DNA of 64,000 bases from Sphingobacteriales bacterium (GCA_016699615.1 CP064984.1:1116001-1180000); one strand, 5' to 3'; positions 45,939 through 56,177 are shown, numbered from the stretch's first letter. Notes: generated by a model not told the origin, from the sequence alone. Made by a program: numbers and translations.

Positions 45939-47387
45939 TTATCTTACATATTCTGTTGTTGCTGGGTTGAAATTTGTCCAACCGATTGTCCAATCATCTG
46001 TACTATTGAATGCACCTTTGTAAGTTACAGTAGTAAAAAATGAAGGTAAGCCTATAAAGCTTGCTCCACTTAATAATACTGAGCCTGTATTAGGTAAAAA
46101 ATTTGGATTTGTATTGTTGTATAAATTTGCAGGTGTAAATCCAGCTGCTGTAACATTAGCTACTGTGCTATTGTTTTTGGCGGCATCATTAAACCATGTA
46201 GAAACATTGAACCCTGATTGGTCTGATTTGTATGGTAGATATGCTGTCCAATTGTCTAATAATGATAAGACAGAATTTTTAATTACTAAATCTCCATTTT
46301 CTGCATTAGTTTTGGTAACTGCACCATCAATAACTAGACCTTGAGGATAACCTGTGAAAAATGAATTGTAGATTTTAATTTTGTTGCTTCTTCTTAAATG
46401 CATTGCTCTTCTAAAGTTTGCATCTATTGTTGTTGTAGAATCATTTTTTGGACCAAATATAGATACATTAGAAAATGTTGGTGCTGTAATTGGTGTGTTT
46501 GATGTGCCTGTTCCATCATTGTCTACTTCAAACCCATTTGAGCCAGAAAGTGCATCTGCTAATCCTGAGTTTCTGAATGCAACAGCAAATTGTACATTTC
46601 CTGTATAGCCAAAATCGCAATCAAAATCATCGTCAGTTGTTGAGAATGCAATTAAATGTGAGCAATTTACTGTGCCTCCAAACCATTCAAAAGCATCATC
46701 ATTTCCAAAGCTTGCTTGAATATGATCTATTTGAGTACCTCTACCAACTGAACCTAATGTTAAAGTATTAATTTCTTTATCTTGTAAGATAGGAAACCCT
46801 GCATACTCTAATCTTACATAGCTTAAAATACCTGATGTATCGTTATCATCATTGCCGCCATGAAATGCACCATAGCTACCTTCTAATTCTGCTACACCAC
46901 CTGGTTGGTTGTTTTTAGCTTTTCCACATATTACTAATCCGCCCCAATCGCCTGGTGCTTTTGTTACTTCTGCTGATGTAAAAATAATTGGATTACTTGA
47001 TGTACCTATTGCATAGATTTTACTTCCTCTGTGTATTAATAATGTGCCTGGATTTGCTGTGCCTGTTGTTCCTTTTTTTCCAATAATTACAGTTCCTGCT
47101 TCTATTGTTAAGATGCCTGTTGCTTCTGGTGTTGTGTTGTTTACATTTGCATCTATACCTACGTTTACTACACCATTTAAACGATATACGGTATCTTTAT
47201 CTAAAAATCTATTTCCTGTTATATTGCCAGATAGTTCTACAACTGGACGTTGAAATGGTGGTAATGTATCTTCATCATCATAATTAATTTCTTTTTTGCA
47301 TGATGAGAAGATTGTGGCAATACATAATATTGCTACAAATATTTTTGCTGATGTAATTTGTTTTTTGTTGTTTTTTTGATGTGTCAT
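45939..47387 (-). CDS. beta-rich lipoprotein paired with a TonB-dependent receptor
   Basis: 482 residues. A lysine/asparagine-rich start precedes a hydrophobic stretch and the lipobox TIFSSC near residue 30. The mature part is Gly-, Asp- and Thr-rich with repeated short strands (TIEAGTVIIGKKG, SNPIIFTSA, GDWGGLVICGKA, THIQAS-like turns), resembling right-handed beta-helix repeats. Conserved-looking motifs are EGSYGAFHGGNDDNDTSG and GNDDAFEWFGG. I do not recognise a catalytic site. It lies 104 bases downstream of a TonB-dependent receptor and shares its transcript, so it is probably the surface or periplasmic partner of that receptor. Ligand unknown. Confidence 0.8.
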   Translation of the reverse strand: MTHQKNNKKQITSAKIFVAILCIATIFSSCKKEINYDDEDTLPPFQRPVVELSGNITGNRFLDKDTVYRLNGVVNVGIDANVNNTTPEATGILTIEAGTVIIGKKGTTGTANPGTLLIHRGSKIYAIGTSSNPIIFTSAEVTKAPGDWGGLVICGKAKNNQPGGVAELEGSYGAFHGGNDDNDTSGILSYVRLEYAGFPILQDKEINTLTLGSVGRGTQIDHIQASFGNDDAFEWFGGTVNCSHLIAFSTTDDDFDCDFGYTGNVQFAVAFRNSGLADALSGSNGFEVDNDGTGTSNTPITAPTFSNVSIFGPKNDSTTTIDANFRRAMHLRRSNKIKIYNSFFTGYPQGLVIDGAVTKTNAENGDLVIKNSVLSLLDNWTAYLPYKSDQSGFNVSTWFNDAAKNNSTVANVTAAGFTPANLYNNTNPNFLPNTGSVLLSGASFIGLPSFFTTVTYKGAFNSTDDWTIGWTNFNPATTEYVR

Positions 47388-47491
47388 ACTTGAATTTTTA
47401 AATGATTAAGTTTCGTATTAGTTTTTTGTGCTTTTTTATTCTCTAATACTTATTTTATAACTCTAATCATGCTTTAGCCTTTTCTTGATGA

Positions 47492-50275
47492 TTAGAAGTT
47501 ATATTTTATTCCAAAAGTAAATGTCTGTCCTGTTCTATATTTTTGGAATATTTGATCTTCGTTGCGTTTTAGTTTTCCATCTCCATTGCCATCTTGTATT
47601 AATAAGATTGGTGCATTGATTAAATCATTTGCTGCAAAGCTTAATTCTATATTATTTTTAAATCTATATCTGATATTGAAATCTAATAAACTACGTGGCA
47701 TTTCATATGTGTCTGGATTGTCGTCTGTACCTACAAATGCTATTCGTTTACCAATAATATTGTAAAGCAAACTTGCTTGTAAGCCTAATTCTTTATCTTC
47801 AAAATACAATCCTGAATTGATAGAAAATGGTGATTGTCCTTGTAATGGTCTATTGTTGCTTTGTCCTACAGATTCTGCACCTAAATCTACTTTGCTATAT
47901 ATATAAGATGCGTTTGTCATTACGCCTAAATGTTGGAATAAATATTTTTTTGCGTTTGTAAATGATTTTTTAATTTCAAGTTCTACTCCAATTACATCTG
48001 AGCTTTTTGCATTGGCAAACGAGAATGTACTACCACTTGTGCCTACTACTGCTTTTGTTTCAATTGGATTGCTAAACTTTTTATAAAATACTGACACATT
48101 GATTACTTCTGCATTGCTTGGATAGAATTCCCATTTTGCATCTATATTTTGTACTGTTGCATTTACTAAATTTGGGTTTCCTTGTATGGTGTATCCTGTA
48201 TAAAAATCATCAAATGCAAAAGGTGCTATCTCTCTAAATTCTGGTCTGTTCACGCTCATACCATAGGCTAATCTTACTAACATTTTTGATGTTATGTTGT
48301 AACTTAAGTTGATTGATGGTAGTATGATATTTTTTACAAGATTTACATTCACGTTTTCTGATGCTGAGCCTGATTGTAGGCTTTGGTTAGAATGCTCAAA
48401 CCTTGCACCTGCTACAATTTTAAATTTATTTTTTATAGCTAATTCTGTATTTACATATGCAGCAGCAATGAGATTGTTTGCTTTATAAGAATCGAATGCT
48501 CGCGTTTGTTCACTTAATAAAATTCCATCTGTTGTATTGATATGTTGTAACAAATAATCTATTCCTTGACTTGTGTATTCACTATTAAACAATGTAAAAT
48601 CTGCTTTTCTAAATCCGATGTTTCTGGCACTAAAATCTCTATTTTTATATTCGGCATATACTCCTGTGCTGATTGATGGTATAATGCCTTTATCCATAGT
48701 TTTATAAAATTTATGGTTGGAGTTGATGCCTGCAGTAATGATATTTTCTTTCATATTTGAGAAAAATCTACCCATTTGATTTGGATTTGTTGAATTGGGC
48801 AATACATTGATTTCGAAGATATTTGTACCTGTATTTAATGTTGATGTGTATCTTCTAAAATCTGGTTCTTTTCTATATGCTCTACTGTAACCTAAAACCC
48901 AATCTATACTATTCTTTTCTGATTTTATCTGATGTTTTCCCATTAATTGGGTAGCATAGATGCCTTTGTATGAGTTATATAATGCAAAATTGTTGATTGT
49001 GTTACCTGATGAAAAGTTTTCTCCTGTTCTATTATTATATTGAGATAATGCATTCATATTATATAAATTTTTTATCTCAATAGTATTGTTCTTTATTTTA
49101 AATGCCCAATTGTGTAATACACCTAATCTTACAGTGTTGTTATATTGCTTGTCTATATAATTGTATTTAGGTTGCGATTTGTTACCATCAAAATTATACA
49201 TATCATAATCTGCCCTAAAGATTTCATTACTTTGTTTTGAGATGCTATAATTAATAGAAGTAATCATTCCAATTAAATATTTATCGCTCTGCATGCGTCT
49301 ACCAAAGCTGATACCAATTCTTTGGTCTGGTATAGATGCCATTTTATAAGCATTCCAGTCATTATTCATACTTTCTGCCACTGTACGTAATGAACTTAAT
49401 GATACATTTCTTACATCAGTAGGATAGTTTGATGCTAAATTATTTTTATTATCATATCCTAGATAAAATAAACCACTATTTTTTTGATTGTAAAATGGCT
49501 TGAATGTGGTACCAACTCTTACTGTTGTTGAGTATGATACATCTACGAAATTATTATCTGGAAAACTTTTTGTAAATACTTTTACCATACCACCTGCAAA
49601 CTCGCCAGGTATGTTTGCTGAAGGACTTTTTTGTACTATTATTCTATCTAACTGAGCAGATGGAATAATATCGAAAGCGAATGATTTAACATCAGACTCA
49701 ACAGATGGTGCCATAGCATTGTGCAACTGTACCGTATTATATCTTGGATTTAAGCCTCTGATGTTTATAAAACTGCCTTGTATTGTTACTCCAGGTATTC
49801 TTTTTACAACTTGTGAAGCATCTCTATCATTAGATTTTTGTATTTGCTGTGCAGATATGCCACTTGAAACTTGATCTGCATTCTTTAATTCTAATAATAC
49901 AGTAGCTTCTGTATTGGTTTTCTTAAAATCAACAATTGTTACTTCTGCCAACTCATTTTTACCAACACTCATTGCTACATTCAAAGGTGTAGTTTGGTCA
50001 GCTTTAACTTGTATGTTGCCTACCTTCTTAGTTTCATAACCTAAGTAAGTAATTATTAGAGTATATATGCCTTCATTTAATTCTAATTCATAATTGCCAT
50101 CGAAATCTGTGATTGTTCCATCAGATGATTGGTCTATAGAAATATTTACACCTATGAGTGTTTCTTGTGTAATTCCGTCAATAATCTTCCCTGAGATTTT
50201 GCCTTTCTGGGCATTTGCCAAAAACATTGTGCTTATAAAAAATAAGCATGTTAATAATTTTTTAGTTGTGTTCAT
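47492..50275 (-). CDS. TonB-dependent receptor with carboxypeptidase-like N-terminal domain
   Basis: 927 residues from the ATG at 50275; an in-frame start 39 bases upstream was rejected as it adds residues before the signal peptide (cut after LANAQ). A carboxypeptidase-D-regulatory-like domain (about 25-110; SGKIIDGITQETLIGVNI) precedes the plug (DASQVVKRIPGVTIQGSF, INIRGLNPRYNTVQL) and the barrel, which ends FTFGIKYNF. The plug and barrel look like the non-SusC type of receptor, and there is no SusD; the downstream beta-rich lipoprotein takes that place. Substrate unknown. The leader contains CAGACAC next to the ATG. Confidence 0.93.
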   Translation of the reverse strand: MNTTKKLLTCLFFISTMFLANAQKGKISGKIIDGITQETLIGVNISIDQSSDGTITDFDGNYELELNEGIYTLIITYLGYETKKVGNIQVKADQTTPLNVAMSVGKNELAEVTIVDFKKTNTEATVLLELKNADQVSSGISAQQIQKSNDRDASQVVKRIPGVTIQGSFINIRGLNPRYNTVQLHNAMAPSVESDVKSFAFDIIPSAQLDRIIVQKSPSANIPGEFAGGMVKVFTKSFPDNNFVDVSYSTTVRVGTTFKPFYNQKNSGLFYLGYDNKNNLASNYPTDVRNVSLSSLRTVAESMNNDWNAYKMASIPDQRIGISFGRRMQSDKYLIGMITSINYSISKQSNEIFRADYDMYNFDGNKSQPKYNYIDKQYNNTVRLGVLHNWAFKIKNNTIEIKNLYNMNALSQYNNRTGENFSSGNTINNFALYNSYKGIYATQLMGKHQIKSEKNSIDWVLGYSRAYRKEPDFRRYTSTLNTGTNIFEINVLPNSTNPNQMGRFFSNMKENIITAGINSNHKFYKTMDKGIIPSISTGVYAEYKNRDFSARNIGFRKADFTLFNSEYTSQGIDYLLQHINTTDGILLSEQTRAFDSYKANNLIAAAYVNTELAIKNKFKIVAGARFEHSNQSLQSGSASENVNVNLVKNIILPSINLSYNITSKMLVRLAYGMSVNRPEFREIAPFAFDDFYTGYTIQGNPNLVNATVQNIDAKWEFYPSNAEVINVSVFYKKFSNPIETKAVVGTSGSTFSFANAKSSDVIGVELEIKKSFTNAKKYLFQHLGVMTNASYIYSKVDLGAESVGQSNNRPLQGQSPFSINSGLYFEDKELGLQASLLYNIIGKRIAFVGTDDNPDTYEMPRSLLDFNIRYRFKNNIELSFAANDLINAPILLIQDGNGDGKLKRNEDQIFQKYRTGQTFTFGIKYNF

Positions 50276-50497
50276 GTGTCTGTGTTTGATGCTGCAAAGT
50301 AACATCATACACATTGCTAAAGAATAAAATTGAATTGAATGTTTGGTGGTTTTTTGCTTGATTTTTGTGTACTTAATTGTCGTTTTGTGTTGTTATTGTG
50401 TACACATTGTGTTTTGTAAGATTTATATATTATACCTACAATCACTCAAGATGTATGTGTGCTATGTTTTTGGTACAAGAAGTTTGATAATAAAATA

Positions 50498-51616
50498 CTA
50501 CACAATTTGTTCTAATATTTGTGTAGGAAATTCTCTAAACTCATATTGTTGGTTGCGCAATTTGGGTTCAAATCCTGCATCCTTTATTGCTCTTTGTATA
50601 CTTGTTGAAGTGAAACGATGTGGTGCGCCTGCTGCTGAAACTACGTTTTCTTCAATCATAATTGAGCCAAAATCATTTGCACCTGCATATAAGCAAACTT
50701 GTGCTGTTTGTTTGCCCACAGTAAGCCAAGATGCTTGAATATTCTTGATATTTGGCAACATCATTCTACTTATTGCTACCATGCGTATATATTCATCTGG
50801 TGTTACATGATTTCTAATGTTGCGCATTTTTTTGAGCAATGTGCCTTCATCTTGGTATGGCCAAGCAATGAATGCCAAGAAGCCTTTTGCATGTTCTGGT
50901 TTTTCGCTTTGCACTTGTCTTATCCAACTTAGGTGTTCCATACGTTCATATATTGTTTCTATATGACCAAACATCATGGTTGCTGATGTTGTAATGTTTA
51001 GTTGGTGTGCTGCACGCATTACATTAAGCCATTCTTCACCAGTGCATTTTCCTTTTGCTAAATATCTACGTACTCTATCGTTGAGTATTTCTGCGCCTGC
51101 ACCAGGAAGTGAGTCTAATCCTGCTTCTTTTAGCTTTGTTAGTACTTCTGTATGTGATTTGTTTTCTAGTTTACAAATGTGTGCTATTTCTGGTGGTCCA
51201 AGTGCGTGTAGTTTTATGGTTGGATATAATTCTTTTATTTGAGAAAAAGTATCTACATAAAATTGCAAGCCAAGCTCTGGATGATGTCCGCCTTGTAAAA
51301 GTAGTTGATCTCCACCAAGTGCTATTGTTTCGTCTATTTTTTGTTTGTATGTCTCAATGTCTGTAACATAAACTTCTTCGTGACCTGGTTTTCTATAAAA
51401 GTTACAAAATTTACAATTGGCTACGCAAGCATTTGTTGTGTTCACATTTCTATCAATTTGCCATGTTACAATATTATCTGGCTTTTGTATTAGTCTAAGT
51501 TGGTGTGCTATTTGCATCAACTCTGATGTAGGTGCGTTTTCAAAAAGAAAGATAGCTTCTTCAATAGTTAACCATTCGAAATTAAGTGCTTTTTGATATA
51601 GTTGTTTTAATTGCAT
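50498..51616 (-). CDS. mqnC: cyclic dehypoxanthinyl futalosine synthase (radical SAM)
   Basis: Menaquinone synthesis by the futalosine route; MqnC cyclises dehypoxanthine futalosine. The radical-SAM cluster cysteines are Cys64, Cys68 and Cys71 (CVANCKFC), and LLQGGHHPELGLQFYV, LHALGPPEI and LPGAGAEI are typical of this family rather than the related MqnE. 372 residues. The gene is 58 bases downstream of ychF on minus. No other mqn genes lie in the window. Its presence fits an organism using menaquinone. Confidence 0.93.
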   Translation of the reverse strand: MQLKQLYQKALNFEWLTIEEAIFLFENAPTSELMQIAHQLRLIQKPDNIVTWQIDRNVNTTNACVANCKFCNFYRKPGHEEVYVTDIETYKQKIDETIALGGDQLLLQGGHHPELGLQFYVDTFSQIKELYPTIKLHALGPPEIAHICKLENKSHTEVLTKLKEAGLDSLPGAGAEILNDRVRRYLAKGKCTGEEWLNVMRAAHQLNITTSATMMFGHIETIYERMEHLSWIRQVQSEKPEHAKGFLAFIAWPYQDEGTLLKKMRNIRNHVTPDEYIRMVAISRMMLPNIKNIQASWLTVGKQTAQVCLYAGANDFGSIMIEENVVSAAGAPHRFTSTSIQRAIKDAGFEPKLRNQQYEFREFPTQILEQIV

Positions 51617-51674
51617 CTAAAAAGATATTTTATCTATTAATTGATAACAAAGATCATCAAAAATAGTTTGTGTT

Positions 51675-52776
51675 TTACACATTAAATCTAAAGTGCATCA
51701 AATCGCCATCTTTTACAATGTATTCTTTGCCTTCTATTCTTAGTTTTCCGTGTTCTCTGCAAGCTGCATCACTGCCATATTGTATAAAATCTTGGTAGGC
51801 TGTTACTTCTGCTTTTATAAATCCTTTTTCAAAATCTGTGTGAATTACACTTGCTGCTTGTGGTGCTTTCCAACCATTGTGTATAGTCCAAGCTCTTACT
51901 TCTTGTACGCCAGCTGTAAAATATGTAATTAAATTTAATAATGAATATGCTGTTCTGATAAGTTTGTTTAAGCCTGGTTCTGTTAATCCATATTCTGATT
52001 GGAAAAGTTCTCTATCATCTTCGCTCATGTCAGAAAGTTGTGCCTCCACAGAGTTGTTAAGTACAATTACTTGTGCGTTTTCTGTTTTTGCCATTTCTAT
52101 CAATGCTTCAGAATATTTGTTTCCTGTAAGTATAGATGCTTCATCTACGTTGGCTACGTATAAAACTGGTTTTTCTGTAAGTAAGCATAAATCTGCTGTT
52201 GCTATTTTATCTTCTTTAGATAAATTTAGTGTTCTAATGCTTTTGCCTTGCATTAGATGTTGTTGGCATTGCTTTAGAATTTCATATTCTTGTTTTGCTT
52301 TTGCATCATTGCCTACTCTTGCTTGTTTTTCTATTTTTTGTATTTTCTTTTCTACGCTTTCTAAATCTTTGTATTGTAGTTCTGTGTCTATAATTTCTTT
52401 GTCGCCTACTGGGTTGATGTTGCCTTCTTCACGCAAAATATTATCATCATCAAAACATCTGATTCGTATTTATTATTGCATCTACTTCTCTGATGTTTGC
52501 TAAAAACTTATTGCCTAAGCCTTCGCCTTTGCTGGCACCTTTTACCAATCCTGCAATATCTACAAACTCTATGGTGGTTGGTACTATTTTATTTGGATTG
52601 ACTAAAGCTGCTATTTTATTTAATCTATCATCTGGCACATCTACTAAGCCAACATTTGGCTCTATGGTACAAAATCTATAGTTGCTTGCTTGTGCTTTTG
52701 CATTGTTGCTTACTGCATTGAATAGTGTAGATTTTCCTACGTTTGGCAAACCTACAATGCCACATTGTAATCCCAT
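51675..52776 (-). pseudogene. ychF: ychF (Obg-like GTPase/ATPase), frameshifted
   Basis: YchF/EngD is a conserved P-loop nucleotidase (ATP-preferring) of the Obg family with a TGS domain, linked to translation. The first part (52776 to 52450) has GIVGLPNVGKSTLFNA, IEFVDIAGLVKGASKGEGLGN and LANIREVDAII, then goes out of frame and stops. The second part (52436 to 51675) resumes at the expected point with CFDDDNIL then REEGNINP, the helical domain and an intact TGS end (FIQYGSDAACREHG, KDGDLMHFRFNV). Where His-Val should separate the two, seven bases (52464-52470) stand instead of six, so one extra base explains the break. The gene is essential or nearly so in many bacteria, so sequence error is likelier than decay. 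Start taken at MGLQCGIVG. Confidence 0.9.
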
Positions 52777-52801
52777 TTTAAAAAATTTTGTGCGAAGGTA
52801 C

Positions 52802-52832
52802 AAAAAAAGGCTCAAATTATCTTGAGCCTTTT
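52802..52832 (-). terminator. intrinsic terminator of the PUR-alpha gene
   Basis: AAAAGGCTCAA (52805-52815) pairs with TTGAGCCTTTT (52822-52832), loop of six bases. On minus the stem is followed by a T run (52802-52808). It lies 22 bases after the stop at 52855 and 25 bases before the ychF start at 52776, so ychF must have its own promoter. Confidence 0.85.
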
Positions 52833-52854
52833 GGTTATGTTGTTGTTGTGATAA

Positions 52855-53259
52855 TTAATCCCATTTATCTACTTCTTCATCATTTGCAGGATTTGTAATG
52901 CTTGATGTTTGTGTTTGTGTAGGTACTTCTTCTTCGCTAGATGTTGATGTTGCTTCTGACTGCTCATGTGATTCGTAATCTGGAACTGCATCAAAATCGA
53001 AATCTGGTAGTAGTTCTGTTTTTACGTGGTCAATAGTTTCTTGCATAGATTCTATAAACTTTTTGAAGTCTTCTTTGTAAATAAAAATTTTGTGACGGTC
53101 ATATCCATCTGCATTAAATCTTTTTTTACTTTCTGTGATTGTAATGAAGTAGTCATTACTTTTTGTAGTACGTACATCAAAAAAATACGTTCTTCTCTTA
53201 CCTGCTTTTACTCTCTTTGAGTACACGCTGTTTTGGTCAAAATTTTTTTCGTTCTCCAC
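52855..53259 (-). CDS. PUR-alpha-like single-stranded nucleic-acid-binding protein (DUF3276)
   Basis: 134 residues. The PUR repeat core is VYSKRVKAGKRRTYFFDVR then DYFITITESKKRF and HKIFIYKEDFKKF, with a Ser/Thr/Glu/Gln-rich acidic tail from about residue 95. The family binds single-stranded DNA or RNA and acts as a regulator in spirochaetes and Bacteroidota. Followed by a clear terminator, so it is transcribed alone. Confidence 0.92.
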   Translation of the reverse strand: MENEKNFDQNSVYSKRVKAGKRRTYFFDVRTTKSNDYFITITESKKRFNADGYDRHKIFIYKEDFKKFIESMQETIDHVKTELLPDFDFDAVPDYESHEQSEATSTSSEEEVPTQTQTSSITNPANDEEVDKWD

Positions 53260-53325
53260 TTTTTTCTATTTTTAAAGTTCAATAATACTAAATAAAACTA
53301 TTTTCAAAAAATATTTTTTGATTTT

Positions 53326-55121
53326 TTAATTATTATTCTCCTTTTCATAAAGTTGTATCTGATACATATCAAAATATATGCCTCTTTTTTGCAATAGTTC
53401 TTGGTGTGTTCCTTGCTCCATTATTTCGCCATCTTCCAGTACTATTATTTTATCAAAATTCATAATCGCAAATATCCTATGTGTAATAAAGATGGTAGTT
53501 TTGTTCTGTACGGTTGCATCAAGATTTTCTATAATTTGTTTTTCGGTATTTGCATCAACAGCAGACAAACAATCATCTAAGATAATAATTTCTGGATTTT
53601 TGATAAGGCAACGAGCTATTGAAATGCGCTGCTTTTGTCCACCAGAAAGCATTACACCACGTTCGCCTATTATGGTTTCATATTGTTTTGGAAATTTTTG
53701 TATATCATCTGCTACGCAAGCCATCTTTGCAAAAATTTTACATCATCTTGGCTTGTCGCTTGGTTGGAGAATTTTATATTATTTTCTATTGTATCAGAGA
53801 ATAGAAAATTATCTTGTGGTGCGTAGGTTATTTTATCTCTATAAGTTGGTAGATGTATGTTTTTTATATCTTTTTTATTAATTAAAATATTTCCTGATGT
53901 TGTATCATAAGTTCTAAATAATAATTCTATTAAAGTTGATTTTCCGCTTCCTGTTTTGCCAACAATTGCAACTTTTTCGTCTTTTTCAATTGTAAGGTTA
54001 ATGTTTTTTAGTGCTTGTATATTTGTGTCTTGATAGGTGAATGACACGTTCTCAAATTTTATTTGTTCTATTGTGACGTTCTGCTGTGCATCTTTTGCTG
54101 GATATTTAATTGTTTCATCATTTTCTAAAAATTGATTGATTCTTTTTTGTGATGCTGCTGCACGCTGCACCAAAGAAACTGCCCAACCTAAAGATGCTAC
54201 TGGCCATGTAAGCATATTTACATAGTATATAAATTCTGCTATGTTGCCTGCTGTAAAGCTTCCATTCTTTACTTCTTGTCCTCCAATAAAAATTACCATC
54301 AGCGTACTAATGCCTATTAAAAATAACATTAATGGTACAAAAAAAGATTCTGTTTTTGCAATGTCTATATTTTTTTGTTTGTAGACTTCGCTAATATCTG
54401 CAAATTCTGTTTGTACTTGTTTGCTTATTGCAAATGATTGAATTACTCTGATACCTGAAAATGTTTCTTGTGCTGATGTAGTAATCTGAGATAATGCTAT
54501 TGAAATCTGTTCGCTTTTCTGATTGATGATAGAACTTACTTTATATATTAATATGCTTAGTATAGGCAATGGCAACAGTACATAAATTGATAAATAGGCA
54601 TTGATAGAAAACATTGTGTAAATAACCATTGTAAACAATGCCACTAAGTTGATTGAGTACATTATTGCTGGACCAAAATACATTCTAACTCTTGAAACGT
54701 CTTCTGAAATTCTACTCATTAAATCACCTGTATTATTCCTTTTGTAGAATGTGGTGTTTAGCTGTTGGTATTTTTTGTATATCTGATTTTTTTGGTCGTA
54801 TTCTATTTTTCTTGACATAACAATCAATGTTTGTCGCATAAAAAACATCAATATTCCTTTAATAATTGATGTGAGAATAATCATTAATGCGAAGAACAAT
54901 ATATACTTTTTGAATAAAAAATATTTATACTCAACTTGCAATTGACTATTTTCGAGATCTTGATATAGCAACAAATTTTCTTTGAGTATATCAATACAAT
55001 TTCTTATTAATATTGGTGGCAATAAGCCAAAATAATTGGAACTAATAACAAAAAAAACGCCTGATATAAACAACCACTTATACTTGATAAAATAAAAATG
55101 CACTGATTTTAGTTCCTTCAC
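53326..55121 (-). pseudogene. ABC exporter, frameshifted within the ATPase domain
   Basis: A fused permease/ATPase exporter of about 598 residues in two frames. The upstream part (55121 to 53712) has the six-helix membrane domain and the ATPase up to the Q-loop, with Walker A VGKTGSGKSTLIEL, and ends after SQDDVKFLQ. The downstream part (53724 to 53326) continues with MACVADDIQKFPKQYETIIGERG, the signature LSGGQKQRISIARC, Walker B IIILDDCLSAVDA and the switch ITHR. One additional T in the run of five at 53731-53735 (A on plus) would restore VKFFAKMACVADD and a full-length gene. The break is therefore best read as a homopolymer error; true inactivation is possible. Substrate unknown. A second, intact exporter is at 26297-28042. 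Confidence 0.9.
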
Positions 55122-55198
55122 AAAATAAAAATACTACAACTTGATGTTATAGAAGTATTATATCCAAATATTTATTATTAGATTAATGTTTGTTGCTG

Positions 55199-55206
55199 TA
55201 CATTTG
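55199..55206 (+). promoter_or_regulatory. -7 box of nusB
   Basis: TACATTTG matches TAnnTTTG, ending 23 bases before the ATG at 55230. No clear -33 TTG. Confidence 0.45.
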
Positions 55207-55229
55207 CATCCAATAAGTTCTTATACAAA

Positions 55230-56177
55230 ATGATAAACAGAAGAAGCGTTAGAATAAAAACCATGCAAACTATTTATGCTTTTGAATGTGCCTCAAATGC
55301 TCAGAAGAAAACATACGAAAACTACTTAGAGCAAAGCATTCATGGTGTAAAATCACAGTATCTTTATATTTTGTTAGTTATCCGAGAAATTGCCAACTTT
55401 GTAGAAAAAGATGCGCAAATAAAAGCTAAAAAATTTATTAAATCTACAACAGATAAGAACTTTAACACCAAATTTCTTAGCAACACTTTTATACAATATC
55501 TTAACCATGATGAAGAGTTTCTGAAAGAAATTAAACAATTGAATATCCAACAATTTATTAATGAAGAAGAAATTAGAGATTTGTATAAAATTTTCATTGA
55601 AACACCAGAATACAACAATTATATTAATAATAACTTAGAGTTTAACAATGAAGAAGATAAAAAAATAATTTCTTTCTTATTTGAAAAATTCTTATTAGAA
55701 AATGAAGATTTTTTAGCTGCCATTGAAGAACATTTTATCAATTGGAATGATGATGCAACATTAGTTGTAGATGCTGTTCAAGATGCCATAAAGAAAAGCA
55801 AAAATGAACTAGCTTTTCACTTAGAAAAACAAAAGATAAAATCTAAAATAGAAGAACTTAGTTTATTTGGGCGAGATTTATTTGTAAAAACAATAGAAAG
55901 CAAAGACGAATGTCTACAAATTATTGAACCTAAATTGAAAAATTGGGACAAAGACAGATTAGCAACAATAGATGTCATTATTCTAAGAATGTCTATCACT
56001 GAGTTTTTAGAATTTCCAAGTATACCAACCAAAGTAACTATCAACGAATACTTAGATATCGCTAAAGAATATTCAACACCAAAAAGCAAAGATTTTATCA
56101 ATGGTATATTAGATAAAACAATGCAAGAACTACTCGGTAATGGCAAGATAAAAAAACTTGGCAGAGGATTGGTTTAA
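55230..56177 (+). CDS. nusB: transcription antitermination factor NusB
   Basis: NusB joins NusE (S10) in rRNA antitermination complexes. The Bacteroidota form is about 310 residues, longer than the 139-residue E. coli protein. The N-terminal start RRSVRIKTMQTIYAFE and the C-terminal core with WDKDRLATIDVIILRMSITEFL then TKVTINEYLDIAKEY, KDFINGILD match. The central stretch is charged and helical. Start ATG at 55230. It is divergent from the broken ABC exporter gene. Confidence 0.93.
   Translation: MINRRSVRIKTMQTIYAFECASNAQKKTYENYLEQSIHGVKSQYLYILLVIREIANFVEKDAQIKAKKFIKSTTDKNFNTKFLSNTFIQYLNHDEEFLKEIKQLNIQQFINEEEIRDLYKIFIETPEYNNYINNNLEFNNEEDKKIISFLFEKFLLENEDFLAAIEEHFINWNDDATLVVDAVQDAIKKSKNELAFHLEKQKIKSKIEELSLFGRDLFVKTIESKDECLQIIEPKLKNWDKDRLATIDVIILRMSITEFLEFPSIPTKVTINEYLDIAKEYSTPKSKDFINGILDKTMQELLGNGKIKKLGRGLV

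Noticed and set aside
53712..53735. Programmed -1 frameshift in the ABC exporter
   Set aside because: AAATTTTTGC is not a canonical slippery heptamer, no downstream structure is obvious, and no exporter of this family uses frameshifting.
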